64,000 bases of DNA from JAUVXJ01 sp034411995 (lineage in GTDB: Bacteria; Chloroflexota; Anaerolineae; UBA7937; B3-Chlor), in assembly GCA_034411995.1 (NCBI GenBank), contig DAOUME010000011.1, forward strand, positions 62,001 through 126,000. Reading direction: 5' to 3'. The notes beneath the pieces are model-generated. The model saw only the letters and a list, made by a program, of their open reading frames with translations, did not search any database and was not told the DNA's origin. The position numbers were made by a program, and so were the translations under genes. This document shows positions 7,893 through 16,687 of this stretch, one piece after another (position 1 is the stretch's first letter; each line of letters opens with the position of its first letter).

Positions 7893-9396
7893 TACGATCG
7901 TCCTCCAACCCCAGTTGGCGGTGGAGCAAGCGAACGGTCTCCTGTAGCTGGTGCTCAGGGACACAGAAGGACACGCTCTGTTCCGTCGCGGCCTGTGCCA
8001 CGGCGATGACCCGCGCGCCCTGCTGACCCAGGGCGGCGAAGGCCCGCGCAGCGATGCCCACCTGGTCCCAGCCGGGCACGCCGACCACGGAGATGGTGGC
8101 CACTTGCTCTTTCGTGCCCAGGCTACAGACGTCTCCCAGCTTGCGGAAGGTGCCGCTGCTGGAGATCGCCCCGTTCAAGGGCAGGCTCGACCATTCGCTG
8201 GTGGTGCCGTCGCCGAACTCGCGGCAGAGGACGTTGAGGCAGTGAGCCTGATCCTGCTCCCTGACCACGAGATTCAGGCTCTGCTCCGAAAAGGACTGGG
8301 AGAACATCAGGACCTCCACGCCTGCGTCGCTGAGGTGCAACAGCGCCCGTGCGGCCATGTGCAGCACCCAGTTGTTCTCCTGTCCGCCGATGGCGATGAG
8401 GCTCAAGCCGGTGGCGGAGATGATGGCCGGCAGGAGCTGACGCTCCCGATTGGGCCGCTCCACGATCAGTGTGCCGGGGTGCTCCGGGTTGAAGGTGTTG
8501 AGGATGCGCAGAGGAATGCCGTGCTCGATGACCGGCCTGATGGTCTTGGGATGCAGTACCTCCGCGCCGAAGTAGGCCAGCTCGGTGGCCTCTGCGTAGG
8601 AGAGCTCCGAGAGGGTCCGCGCCTGGGGAACGATATGGGGGTCGGCGGTGAGAATGCCGTCCACGTCGCTCCAGATCCAGACCTCGTCGGCGTCGAGGCC
8701 GGCGCCCACGATGGCCGCGGTGTAGTCGCTGCCGCCACGACCCAGGGTGGTGGTCACGCCTCTCTCTGTGGTCCCGATGTAGCCCGTGATCACAGGGATG
8801 ACGCCCTGCTCCAGCAGCGGCTTCACCCGCTCCTGAAGTCTCTGGCGCGTGAGGGTCATACGGGGCACCGCGGCCCCGAAGTTGTCGTCGGTGACGATCA
8901 ACTCGGTGGCGCTGATGGCCTGGGCGCGACCTTCTCGCTCTCTGAGCAAGGCGGCCAGGATGTGGGCGGAGAGCTGCTCTCCGAAGGAGGCGACCGCGTC
9001 GGCGCCACGTACGGTCAGTTCGCCCAGCACGCCGATGCTGCGATACAGTCGCTCCAGGTCATGCAGTCGGTCCTCGATGAAGCCACCGACTTCGAGCCTT
9101 TCCCGCGGGTTGGTCAGCGTCGTTTGCACGACCTCGAGGTGCTTCCCCAGTAGCCCGGCTTTGACCTCACGGTACACAGCATCCTTGCCCTCGGCGGCTG
9201 CCCGGGCACCAGCGATGAGCGAATCGGTGGTCCCGCTCATGGCGGAGACAACGACGACGGTGGCCGCCGGGGTTGGGGTCATGGCTGCGTCGCCAGCATC
9301 ATGACCGGTCTGGTGTTGCTTGACGACGATCTCTGCTACGTGGCGGAAGAGCTCCCCATTCCCCAAAGAACTGCCGCCGAACTTGTGTACGATCAT
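7888..9396 (-). CDS. lysC: Aspartate kinase
   Basis: The enzyme phosphorylates aspartate, the first step to lysine, threonine and methionine. It begins with IVHKFGGSSLG, the aspartokinase signature, and has VTTTLGRGGSDYTAA near residue 215 and the WSDVDGILTADP substrate and ATP region. Two C-terminal ACT-like regions follow (around ISATGLSLIAIGG and VATISVVGVPGWDQVG). At 502 residues it resembles the kinase half of ThrA-type enzymes more than the short LysC of Bacillus. I chose ATG 9396 with GGAGGA upstream; a GTG at 9399 is adjacent. It is 19 nt downstream of the cystathionine gamma-synthase-like gene and shares its SAM-I riboswitch, so it is probably repressed by SAM. Confidence 0.92.
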   Translation of the reverse strand: MIVHKFGGSSLGNGELFRHVAEIVVKQHQTGHDAGDAAMTPTPAATVVVVSAMSGTTDSLIAGARAAAEGKDAVYREVKAGLLGKHLEVVQTTLTNPRERLEVGGFIEDRLHDLERLYRSIGVLGELTVRGADAVASFGEQLSAHILAALLREREGRAQAISATELIVTDDNFGAAVPRMTLTRQRLQERVKPLLEQGVIPVITGYIGTTERGVTTTLGRGGSDYTAAIVGAGLDADEVWIWSDVDGILTADPHIVPQARTLSELSYAEATELAYFGAEVLHPKTIRPVIEHGIPLRILNTFNPEHPGTLIVERPNRERQLLPAIISATGLSLIAIGGQENNWVLHMAARALLHLSDAGVEVLMFSQSFSEQSLNLVVREQDQAHCLNVLCREFGDGTTSEWSSLPLNGAISSSGTFRKLGDVCSLGTKEQVATISVVGVPGWDQVGIAARAFAALGQQGARVIAVAQAATEQSVSFCVPEHQLQETVRLLHRQLGLEDDRK

Positions 9397-9415
9397 CACG
9401 TCCTCCCTGCCACCG

Positions 9416-10597
9416 TCAGATCTGGTCGAGCGCCTGACGGAGGTCCGCGATCAGGTCCTGGGGGTCTTCGATGCCCACCGCGTACCGTACCAGGTTGTCC
9501 TTGAGGCCTGCCTCCCGGCGCTCAGCGGGATCCAGGGAGTAGAGGATCGCTGGCTGCTGGACGATGCTCTCCACGCCGCCAAGGGTGGGTCCGATGTAGG
9601 GGATGCGCAGCAGGTCTACCAGGCGCGATGTCCTGTCCAGGCCGCCTTCCACTTCGAAACTGACCACGCCCCCGAAGCCGGACATCTGTCGGCGCGCCAG
9701 GTCGTACTGCGGGTGGATGGGCAGGCCTGGATAGTAGACACGGCGCACCGCGCGGTGCTGCTGGAGGAACTGCGCGAGGCGCAACCCGCTGTCGTTCTGG
9801 CGAGACACCCGCACCTCGAGGGTCTTCAGGCCCCGCAGGAGGAGATAGGCGTCGTGGGGACCGGAAACCGCGCCCAGTACCCCCCGGGCCTCGGAGATCT
9901 GGTCGACGAGGCGGCTGACTCCCACGACCACCCCCGCCAGCAGGTCGTTGTGCCCTCCCAGGTACTTGGTGGCGCTGTGCACGACGAGATCGATGCCGTA
10001 CTCCAGGGGCCGAAGGTTGACGGGGGTAGCGAAGGTGCTGTCGACGATGGTCGTTACGCCGTGCGCCGTGCCTATCCTCGCCATGGCTGACAGATCCATG
10101 ATGCTCAAGTAGGGGTTGGTGGGGGTCTCGGAGAAGATGGCTCGCGTGGAGGGCCGGACCGCTGCGTCCATGGCGGAGAGGTCCTCCACGGGCACGAAGG
10201 TCGTCTCCACCCCCCAGCGGCTCAGATAGTCGGCGGCGAAATCCCGCGTGCGGTGATAGACGTCACGAACCAGGATCAGGTGATCGCCAGAGGAAAGCAG
10301 CGCAGCGAGAGTGGTAGCGATGGCGCTCATCCCGCTGGCGAAGAGCAGAGCCCTCTCCCCGCCTTCCAGCGCCGCCATCTTGTGTTCCACGGCGGACTGG
10401 GTGGGGTTGCCGTACCTGCCGTAGTCCACCCGGGGCATCTCGCCACCAGCCGCCTTACTGTGCATGAAGTCCAGGATCTCCGCGGTGTCCTGGAAGGTGT
10501 AGGTCGAGGTTTGCACGATGGGGGTGGTGAGCGCTCCGTCGGGTTTTCGCCTCTCCTCACCCGAGTGCACGGCCTGTGTCGAGATGCGCCTGGTCAC
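9416..10597 (-). CDS. Cystathionine gamma-synthase/trans-sulfuration PLP enzyme
   Basis: A 393-residue Cys/Met-metabolism PLP enzyme. It has the N-terminal TQAVHSGEERRKPDGALTTP signature, the PLP phosphate-binding FASGMSAI, and the Schiff-base lysine in HSATKYLGGHND (Lys about residue 211). DSTFATP and the C-terminal SLGGVES-like TLGGVESIVQQP are also present. Members include cystathionine gamma-synthase, beta-lyase, O-acetylhomoserine sulfhydrylase and methionine gamma-lyase, and sequence alone does not separate them. The SAM-I riboswitch points to methionine biosynthesis. GTG 10597 is chosen because GAGAGGAG lies just upstream; the frame is open further but reads into the leader. Confidence 0.88.
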   Translation of the reverse strand: MTRRISTQAVHSGEERRKPDGALTTPIVQTSTYTFQDTAEILDFMHSKAAGGEMPRVDYGRYGNPTQSAVEHKMAALEGGERALLFASGMSAIATTLAALLSSGDHLILVRDVYHRTRDFAADYLSRWGVETTFVPVEDLSAMDAAVRPSTRAIFSETPTNPYLSIMDLSAMARIGTAHGVTTIVDSTFATPVNLRPLEYGIDLVVHSATKYLGGHNDLLAGVVVGVSRLVDQISEARGVLGAVSGPHDAYLLLRGLKTLEVRVSRQNDSGLRLAQFLQQHRAVRRVYYPGLPIHPQYDLARRQMSGFGGVVSFEVEGGLDRTSRLVDLLRIPYIGPTLGGVESIVQQPAILYSLDPAERREAGLKDNLVRYAVGIEDPQDLIADLRQALDQI

Positions 10598-10671
10598 GGA
10601 TTCTCTCCTCTCTGGTCGTCCTGTAAGCGGCGTCCGCGAGAGCATCCCCTGGAGGAGGAGAGAAGCGCACC

Positions 10672-10710
10672 AAAAAGCCTCTCCAGCGGGGCTTTCTTTG
10701 CTGAAGAGGC
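10672..10710 (-). terminator. Rho-independent terminator in the SAM riboswitch leader
   Basis: On the minus strand an 11-bp stem (GCCTCTTCAGC paired with GCTGGAGAGGC, one G-U) with a 12-nt loop is followed by TTTTT. It lies 18 nt after the riboswitch and about 75 nt before the first gene, as expected for SAM-controlled transcription attenuation. Confidence 0.9.
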
Positions 10711-10727
10711 ACTCTACGTTGCCGTGT

Positions 10728-10845
10728 TCTCATCTCTCAGCACCCGCCGGCGGGTCTGACGGAGTTGGCACCTTGGCTTGCTGTAAGCAGCGCGCCTGGT
10801 TGCCGAGGTTTCACAGGGCCGGTCCCTCCACCTCTCTGGATGAAA
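10728..10845 (-). promoter_or_regulatory. SAM-I (S-box) riboswitch
   Basis: The minus strand shows the conserved S-box core: AGAGAGGTGGAGGGACCGGC, then CCTGTGAAACCTCGGCAACC, then AAGGTGCCAACTCC, closed by GCTGAGAGATGAGA. The P1 helix pairs TTTCATC (10845-10839) with GATGAGA (10734-10728) across all seven positions. High SAM should stabilise P1 and let the downstream terminator form, switching off the trans-sulfuration and aspartokinase genes. Confidence 0.95.
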
Positions 10846-10878
10846 TCTCTCTCATCGGCTGGTATTCGATTGCCGGTC

Positions 10879-10907
10879 ATCTTACCAAAGTTGCTGACCC
10901 ATGTCAA
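10879..10907 (-). promoter_or_regulatory. Sigma-70 promoter of the methionine operon
   Basis: TTGACA (10907-10902), 17-nt spacer, TAAGAT (10884-10879) on the minus strand. It lies 34 nt upstream of the riboswitch P1 helix, so the start site falls shortly before the aptamer. Together with the riboswitch and terminator this accounts for most of the gene-free stretch 10598-11261. Confidence 0.75.
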
Positions 10908-11184
10908 ACTGAAAGGGCATCCTCAACCTTAAAGTTTCGGGATTCGTGGCTTGGCGGTGGTCGCAGACGAGCGGTGGGGAATGGGTTCGGCTCCTGAGCC
11001 TCTGCTGTCCTCGTCGACTGCACTGCAAATCCTGATCACGAGTCGGGCGAGACCCGGCTTTGCCCTGGCGCCGCTCCGGAGATCATGGCGAGTCAGGTGT
11101 TCGGTGAACGTGAACCGTGGGGAGCCTTCGTCGACACGATAGTCCGTGATCGAATGCACTCTTACGGTTCTGTTTCTCCAGTCC

Positions 11185-11214
11185 TTGACGCCCCGCGTGG
11201 CCGTGTGCTAGAAT
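11185..11214 (+). promoter_or_regulatory. Candidate promoter of the TPR-protein gene
   Basis: TTGACG, 18-nt spacer, TAGAAT, 47 nt upstream of the ATG at 11262. The region 10908-11184 between this and the divergent methionine promoter shows nothing else I can name. Confidence 0.5.
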
Positions 11215-11261
11215 CCCACCACCTGGTTTGCACCAGGAGATCCCCCAGGATACGGTGATTC

Positions 11262-12401
11262 ATGCCAACTCAGCTCACTCCCATAGCCGCCCGCTGGTTC
11301 TCGGTCGTCGTCTCTTGCGGCGCTGGCCTGGCCCTCCTGGCCTACGGAATGTATATACGCCTTGGTTACTCCAAGCAGTACTTCCTCAGAGAGTCCAGGG
11401 GCCTGAGGCGACCTGCCATCTACCACGCTCTGCCTCTGGCGGGAGTGATCTTGTGCGTGGTGGGCTTGGTCACTCTGGTCAGCGATCTGGAGGTCCGTCA
11501 GAGGCTGCTGCTCTACCTGGTGGCACCATCGCTGCTCGCGGCTGTGCCCATCGGGGCCAGCCAGCCTTCGTGGCTCAAACCGAAGTGGATGAGACGGCTG
11601 CAGGAGAACCATCCTGACATCTATCCCTTTCTGCGGGAGGTAGCGCGCGAAGAGGTGGGCGACGATCCTGAGAAAGCGCGGGAGTGGGCCGAGGCTATGG
11701 GTACGGTGCCGGCGCAAGAGGCGTGGGTAGCCAGGGTGCGCAAGAGCAGGGGCTGGCCCCGCAGGGAACTCCACGGCCCCGAGCAGCCATCCCTGAGGGT
11801 GCCACGCCGCTTTCGGCAACAGATCGCCAGGGTGGCGGATCTTCCACCCAGCAGCAAGGCTCTCGAGGAGCAGATCGGGATCTACGAGGAGATCCTTTCC
11901 CAGTTGAAGTGGGAGGATGAGCCAGCCTTTTGGGCCGCGGTCCAGAACAAGCTGGGCATCGCCTACGCGGCGCGCCGGCGCGGAAACCGGGCCGAGAACC
12001 TGGAGAAGGCCATCGCTGCCTACGAGGCGGCTATCGAGGTCGCGGAAAAGCGCGGGCTGCTGTTGGACCGGGCCATGGCTCAGAATAACCTGGGCGCCGC
12101 CTACCGCAAACGGGCTCGAGGTGACCAGGCGGAGAACCTGGATCGGGCCATCGCGGCCTATGAGTCTGCTCTGGAGGTTCTGAACAGAGAGCAGTTCCCT
12201 TCGCACTGGGCAGGCACTCAGAGCAGCTTGGGGTTCGCCTACCTCACCCGGACCACAGGCGAGCGCAGGGAGAACCTCGACCGGGCCATTACCGCCTATG
12301 GGAGGGCGCTCGAGGTGTACACCGAAGAGCGGTACCCGGAACAGCGGGCCAGGGTGCAGAAGAAGCTGGACGAGGCAACACGAGAGCGCGCCCGGGCATG
12401 A
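11262..12401 (+). CDS. Membrane-anchored TPR-repeat protein
   Basis: A 379-residue protein. The N-terminal 110 residues contain about three hydrophobic helices (around residues 12-30, 50-68 and 78-98). A soluble C-terminal half carries three tetratricopeptide-like repeats with near-identical starts: ENLEKAIAAYEAAIEV, ENLDRAIAAYESALEV and ENLDRAITAYGRALEV. Such repeats mediate protein-protein contacts; the ENLxxAI type is common in cyanobacterial and Chloroflexota signalling proteins. No enzymatic domain is seen. The gene has its own candidate promoter. Kynureninase follows 73 nt later, without an obvious link. Confidence 0.75.
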   Translation: MPTQLTPIAARWFSVVVSCGAGLALLAYGMYIRLGYSKQYFLRESRGLRRPAIYHALPLAGVILCVVGLVTLVSDLEVRQRLLLYLVAPSLLAAVPIGASQPSWLKPKWMRRLQENHPDIYPFLREVAREEVGDDPEKAREWAEAMGTVPAQEAWVARVRKSRGWPRRELHGPEQPSLRVPRRFRQQIARVADLPPSSKALEEQIGIYEEILSQLKWEDEPAFWAAVQNKLGIAYAARRRGNRAENLEKAIAAYEAAIEVAEKRGLLLDRAMAQNNLGAAYRKRARGDQAENLDRAIAAYESALEVLNREQFPSHWAGTQSSLGFAYLTRTTGERRENLDRAITAYGRALEVYTEERYPEQRARVQKKLDEATRERARA

Positions 12402-12474
12402 GGTGTTGGCCGCCACGTGCCTGAGATGTGGGCAGGCACGGAGGTGGCCGTTCCTTCCCATAGAGGGGAGTCAG

Positions 12475-13755
12475 ATGCCAGAGTTGGAGTTTCAATCCGG
12501 CCTGGATTTCGCCCGGTGGTTGGACGCAGAGGATGAGCTGGCCTCGTTTCGGGAGGAGTTCGTGTTCGCCGAGCCTGGCCTCATCTATTTGGATGGGAAC
12601 TCGCTGGGTCGGCTGCCGCGGAAGACGGTGGGCCGCATACGGGTCGCGGTGGAGCAGGAGTGGGGGCAGGACCTGATTCGTGGCTGGAATGCGGGCTGGT
12701 GGGACTCGCCTGGAAGGGTGGGCGAGAAGATCGCTCGCCTGCTGGGAGCGGGCCCGGGGCAGGTGGTGGTCTGCGACACCACCTCCCACAATCTGTTCAA
12801 GCTGGTCATGGTCGCCCTGGAGATGCAGGCCGGGCGCGACCGCATCGTGAGCGACGTCCTCAACTTTCCGTCGGATCTGTACATCCTCCAGGGATGCAAC
12901 CGGCTGATGGGCGGCTCCCACGAGATCCATCTGGTGCCCTCGGAGGATGGCATCAGGGTGGGCCAGCAGGTCCTTTTCGACGCCATCGACGAACGCACGG
13001 CACTGGTCACGCTTTCCCACGTGACCTTCAAGAGCGGCTTCCTCTACGACGCGGAGGCGGTGACCCGGCGGGCGCACGAGGTGGGCGCCATGGTGCTCTG
13101 GGACCTGGGACACTCGGCGGGGGTCGTGCCCATCGAGCTGGACCAGTGGGGGGTCGATCTGGCGGTGGGGTGCACGTACAAGTACCTCAACGGCGGGCCT
13201 GGAGCGCCGGCCTTCCTCTACATGCGCCGCGATCTGCAAGAGCAGGCACAGTCTCCCGTCTGGGGCTGGTTCGGCCAGCGGTCGCTGTTCGACTTCGACC
13301 TGGAATACCGGCCCGCGGACGGCGTCACTCGCTTTCTGGTCAGCAGTACGCCCATCCTCTCCACGCTGGCTGTGGAATCGGCCCTCGACGTCGTTTTGGA
13401 CGCGGGCGTCGGGCGCATCCGGGAGAAATCGGTGCGCTTGACGTCGTACCTGACGTACCTGGTGGAGACCGAGCTCGTCCCCCTGGGGTTCTCTCTGGGC
13501 TCGCCCAGGGATGCGGAAGAGAGAGGCTCCCACGTCTCCATCAGACACCCTGACGGGTATCGGGTCAACCGGGCGCTCATCGAGGAGATGGACGTGCTGC
13601 CAGATTTCCGGGAGCCGGACAACATACGGCTGGGGTTGGCCCCTCTCTATACTTCCTTTTGTGAAGTGTGGGAGGCGGTGCAGCGTTTCAAACGGGTCGT
13701 GGAGGAGAGGCGGTACCTCCAGTATTCTCCCAGTGAGAGGCCGACGGTGACCTGA
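12475..13755 (+). CDS. kynU: Kynureninase
   Basis: A PLP-dependent hydrolase that cleaves kynurenine to anthranilate and alanine in tryptophan catabolism. The 426-residue chain shows LIYLDGNSLGRLPR near residue 36, GWNAGWWDSPGRVG near 70 and the PLP lysine in CTYKYLNGGPGAPAF (Lys236), all diagnostic of kynureninase, and has the usual family length. ATG 12475 follows GAGGGGAG with 5-nt spacing. No kynurenine formamidase or dioxygenase gene is adjacent; a cyclase-family protein that could act as a formamidase occurs at 24390-25067, but inside a glycan cluster. Long open frames antisense to this gene are compositional. Confidence 0.93.
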   Translation: MPELEFQSGLDFARWLDAEDELASFREEFVFAEPGLIYLDGNSLGRLPRKTVGRIRVAVEQEWGQDLIRGWNAGWWDSPGRVGEKIARLLGAGPGQVVVCDTTSHNLFKLVMVALEMQAGRDRIVSDVLNFPSDLYILQGCNRLMGGSHEIHLVPSEDGIRVGQQVLFDAIDERTALVTLSHVTFKSGFLYDAEAVTRRAHEVGAMVLWDLGHSAGVVPIELDQWGVDLAVGCTYKYLNGGPGAPAFLYMRRDLQEQAQSPVWGWFGQRSLFDFDLEYRPADGVTRFLVSSTPILSTLAVESALDVVLDAGVGRIREKSVRLTSYLTYLVETELVPLGFSLGSPRDAEERGSHVSIRHPDGYRVNRALIEEMDVLPDFREPDNIRLGLAPLYTSFCEVWEAVQRFKRVVEERRYLQYSPSERPTVT

Positions 13756-13834
13756 GAGGATGGGTCGCGCGGCGCGCATAGTGGCCCACTATCATCTGCA
13801 GGGTGGCGAGGCATGAGTGAATGGAGAGTGACAG

Positions 13835-14920
13835 ATGAACGAGGACGTCTATCGCAGACTGGCTCAGAGATTGGATGCCATCCCCAACGGCTTTCCCTCT
13901 ACGGAGAGCGGCGCAGAACTGCGCCTTCTGGAGAAGATCTTCAGACCAGAGGAGGCGAATCTGGCGTCAGTGATGCGGCTCACAGGAGAGACGGCTACGA
14001 CCATCGCCTCTCGTGCCGGGGTGGACCCCAAGGAGGCCTATCGGACTCTGAAGGCCATGGCACGTGAAGGGTTGATCGTGGCCAGCAAAGGCGAAGGCGA
14101 ACTCGTCTTTTGCCTCATGCCCTTCGTAGTCGGTTTCTACGAGGAGCAGTTGCCGCGCCTGGACGAGGAACTGGCGAAGCTGTTCGAGGAGTACTACCGG
14201 GAAACGGGTGGCGGGGGTACCCTGATCCAGTCTGCTCCTCCTGGCCATCGCGTCATACCGGTGGAGCAGTCCATCGCTTTCGAGCCGGAGATCTTTCCCT
14301 ACCAGCGAGCCTCAGAGCTGCTCGAAGGAGCCAAGGCCTGGGGTGTGCGAGATTGTATATGCAGGGTGCAGCAGCGACTGGTGGGCAAAGGTTGCGATCA
14401 TCCCATCGAGGTGTGCCTGCTCTTCGCGCCCGTAGAGGGAGCCTTCGATCACAGCCACGTGACCCGGGCCATCACCAAAGAGGAAGCTCTGCGCATCCTC
14501 CGCGAGACGGAGGAGGCGGGCCTGGTACATTCCACCGCCAACTATCGGGAGGGTCACTTTTACATCTGCAACTGCTGTACCTGCTGTTGCGGGTTCCTGC
14601 GCGCTGTGGTGGAGTTTGGAGTGCCCACGGCCATCGCCCATTCAGACTTCAGGGTGGTGGTGGGTGAGGAGGAGTGCGTAGGCTGTGGCGAGTGCGTGGA
14701 GCGCTGCCAGTTCGGGGCGCTGTCGGTGCCGGACGACGTGTGCGTGGTGGATTATGCTCGTTGCGTCGGGTGTGGCCAGTGCACCACCGTGTGCCCGTCG
14801 GACGCCTTGCGCCTGGAAAGGCGGCCCACGGGTGAGACAGTACCTCCGCCCTTGAACGAGGGAGAGTGGATGGCACGCCGGGCAGAGGAGCGTGGCATGT
14901 CGCTGGCCGACATGCTCTGA
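13835..14920 (+). CDS. Iron-sulfur protein with N-terminal winged helix and two 4Fe-4S clusters
   Basis: A protein of 361 residues. Residues 40-85 look like a winged-helix fold (MRLTGETATTIASRAGVDPKEAYRTLKAMAREGL). The middle has DCICR (C174, C176), C187 and C194, then an unusual CNCCTCCC run (residues 245-252). The C-terminus has two classical ferredoxin motifs: CVGCGECVERC (281-291) and CVGCGQCTTVC (310-320), the second followed by P. It probably transfers electrons or senses redox state; no partner oxidoreductase is fused. The radical SAM gene begins 20 nt downstream and may be co-transcribed. Confidence 0.75.
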   Translation: MNEDVYRRLAQRLDAIPNGFPSTESGAELRLLEKIFRPEEANLASVMRLTGETATTIASRAGVDPKEAYRTLKAMAREGLIVASKGEGELVFCLMPFVVGFYEEQLPRLDEELAKLFEEYYRETGGGGTLIQSAPPGHRVIPVEQSIAFEPEIFPYQRASELLEGAKAWGVRDCICRVQQRLVGKGCDHPIEVCLLFAPVEGAFDHSHVTRAITKEEALRILRETEEAGLVHSTANYREGHFYICNCCTCCCGFLRAVVEFGVPTAIAHSDFRVVVGEEECVGCGECVERCQFGALSVPDDVCVVDYARCVGCGQCTTVCPSDALRLERRPTGETVPPPLNEGEWMARRAEERGMSLADML

Positions 14921-14940
14921 GGTAGCAGGAGGGCATTAGG

Positions 14941-15885
14941 ATGGAGACGTCCATCGCTTTTGGGCCGGTTCCCTCTCGTCGGCTAGGGCGCAGCCTGGGC
15001 ATCAACAACGTGCCAGCCAAGGTGTGTAGTTACTCCTGCGTGTACTGCCAAATAGGGCGCACCATCAAGATGAGGGCGGAGAGGCAGGAGTTCTATCCAC
15101 CGGAGGAACTGGCCGAAGCGGTGGGGGAGCGGGTAGAGAAAGTCCGTGAGACCGGTGAGTCCATCGACTACCTGACCTTCGTCCCGGATGGTGAGCCCAC
15201 GCTAGACGTCAACCTGGGGCCAGAGATCGACTTGTTGAGGTCGCTGAACATCAGCATCGCCGTGATCTGCAATTCGTCCCTCGTCTGGCGCGAAGAAGTC
15301 CGCTCAGACCTGTTGACGGCCGATTGGGTCTCTCTGAAGGTTGATTCCACCAGGGAGGAAGTCTGGCGCCGCATCGACCGTCCCCACGGGTCTCTAGCTC
15401 TGGATACCATTCTTCGGGGCCTGCGCCAGTTCGCCTCAGAGTTCAGCGGGCAACTGGTTACCGAGACGATGCTGGTTCGCGGGATCAACGACCAGCCCGA
15501 GCAACTGGCAGAGGTGGCCCAGTTTGTGTCGGAGCTTCATCCTTCGGTGGCTTACCTGTCGATCCCCACCCGCCCACCAGCAGAGGATGGGGTGGGGCCT
15601 CCAGCAGAGGAGAACCTGAACCGGGGTTATTGGATCCTGAGGGAAAGGTTGGAGAGCGTGGAGTATCTGATTGGCTACGAGGGCGACGCGTTTGCCTCCA
15701 CGGGGGATGCCAGAGGGGATCTGCTGAGCATCACGGCGGTGCACCCCATGCGCAAAGATGCGGTGGCCAAGTTGCTGTCGAGGGCGAAAGCGGATTGGTC
15801 CGTGGTAGAGGAGTTGGTAGAGAGAGGGCTACTTTCAGGGGCTCAATACGCCGGGAAGACCTTCTACGTGAGGAGATTCCGCTAG
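14941..15885 (+). CDS. Radical SAM protein (COG0731-like)
   Basis: A 314-residue radical SAM enzyme with the cluster motif CSYSCVYC (C29-x3-C33-x2-C36) and the family start FGPVPSRRLGRSLGINN. DYLTFVPDGEPTLD (about residues 79-92) fits the SAM-binding GE region. This layout is shared by Fe-S oxidoreductases of the COG0731 group, some of which resemble wybutosine-synthesis enzymes; the substrate here is not known. The last 60 residues (MRKDAVAKLL onward) look like a small winged-helix domain. GCAGGAGG lies upstream of ATG 14941. Confidence 0.82.
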   Translation: METSIAFGPVPSRRLGRSLGINNVPAKVCSYSCVYCQIGRTIKMRAERQEFYPPEELAEAVGERVEKVRETGESIDYLTFVPDGEPTLDVNLGPEIDLLRSLNISIAVICNSSLVWREEVRSDLLTADWVSLKVDSTREEVWRRIDRPHGSLALDTILRGLRQFASEFSGQLVTETMLVRGINDQPEQLAEVAQFVSELHPSVAYLSIPTRPPAEDGVGPPAEENLNRGYWILRERLESVEYLIGYEGDAFASTGDARGDLLSITAVHPMRKDAVAKLLSRAKADWSVVEELVERGLLSGAQYAGKTFYVRRFR

Positions 15886-16019
15886 ACAATCGCGCTCTAG
15901 CACTCTGGCATTGTCGGTGCCCGGGTCGCCTGCGCATGGAAGGAAGTCGGCGGTGATCTGCGGGAGAGGCGGCCGTGCGTTCTCAGAGCGTGTCCGCGGC
16001 TGGAGAAGCCTGCTCCAGC

Positions 16020-16048
16020 TTGCTCGTACGGAAGACGTGTGGTATAAG
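16020..16048 (+). promoter_or_regulatory. Weak candidate promoter
   Basis: TTGCTC, 17-nt spacer, TATAAG, about 60 nt before the disrupted membrane-protein gene. The -35 hexamer is poor. Confidence 0.35.
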
Positions 16049-16108
16049 TGAGCCAACTTGTCGCGTCGAGGCATAGGCAGTGATTCTCGAAGATGAAAGG
16101 AGAGCAAG

Positions 16109-16595
16109 ATGTCAGGCTGGCTAAAGGCAGGATTGATCGGCGCTGTGATCGTGGTCGTGCTCAAGGTGCTGGAGGTGGTGCCCTGCGTGAACTGCTGTGC
16201 CATACCGCTGGAGTGGGTGGCCTATGGTTGCATCGGGGCGCTGGCTGCCCGCTGGATAGCTCCCGTTCGCACTATGGGGGCGGGGGCCGGGCAGGGGGCT
16301 CTGGCGGGGCTCGTTGCTGCTGCCATCGGTGGCGTGATCGGCATTGGAGTCGACGTCGTGGGAGCCTCGGTGATGGCGCCTTTCCAGGTGGCCATGCTCA
16401 GTCAGGCAGCTTCCTCCGGAGGTCCTTCAGCAGTTGATGCAGGCCGGCCTGGACCCCAGGATGCTCTCTGGGGTAGGCGCGGGTGCAGTGGAGACTATCG
16501 GCACCAGTGCGGTGTGCTGTGGGGTTGGCCTGGTCATCGCGGCGGCGCTGGGTGCGCTGGGTGGTCTGGTCTTCGCGGCTGTCAAGTCGGAGTGA
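16109..16595 (+). pseudogene. Frameshifted multi-helix membrane protein
   Basis: From ATG 16109 (with AAAGGAGAGC upstream) the frame encodes hydrophobic helices and a CVNCCAIP motif, as far as about residue 97 (FQVAMLSQ). Beyond 16400 that frame turns into low-quality Gly/Trp/Cys-rich sequence. Another frame reads naturally instead: LPPEVLQQLMQAGLDPRMLS, then VGAGAVETIGTSAVCCGVGL and a final Ala/Gly-rich helix ending in KSE and TGA at 16593-16595. A single indel near 16400-16410 therefore splits one gene. The family is not recognised; glycine-rich helices suggest a small DUF4199-like or channel-like membrane protein, with low certainty. Confidence 0.65.
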
Positions 16596-16687
16596 TCAGC
16601 GGCTAGCGGCCTCCATCGACAGGGCTGGTCGGGCTCCACTGGCGGCATGGTCCCCACATCGATCCCCGGGGTAGCATCGCTAGACGG

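Noticed and set aside
12289..13779. A long minus-strand frame of almost 500 codons over kynureninase.
   Set aside because: It is antisense to a gene with clear PLP motifs and has an Arg/Pro/His-rich composition, typical of GC-rich shadows.
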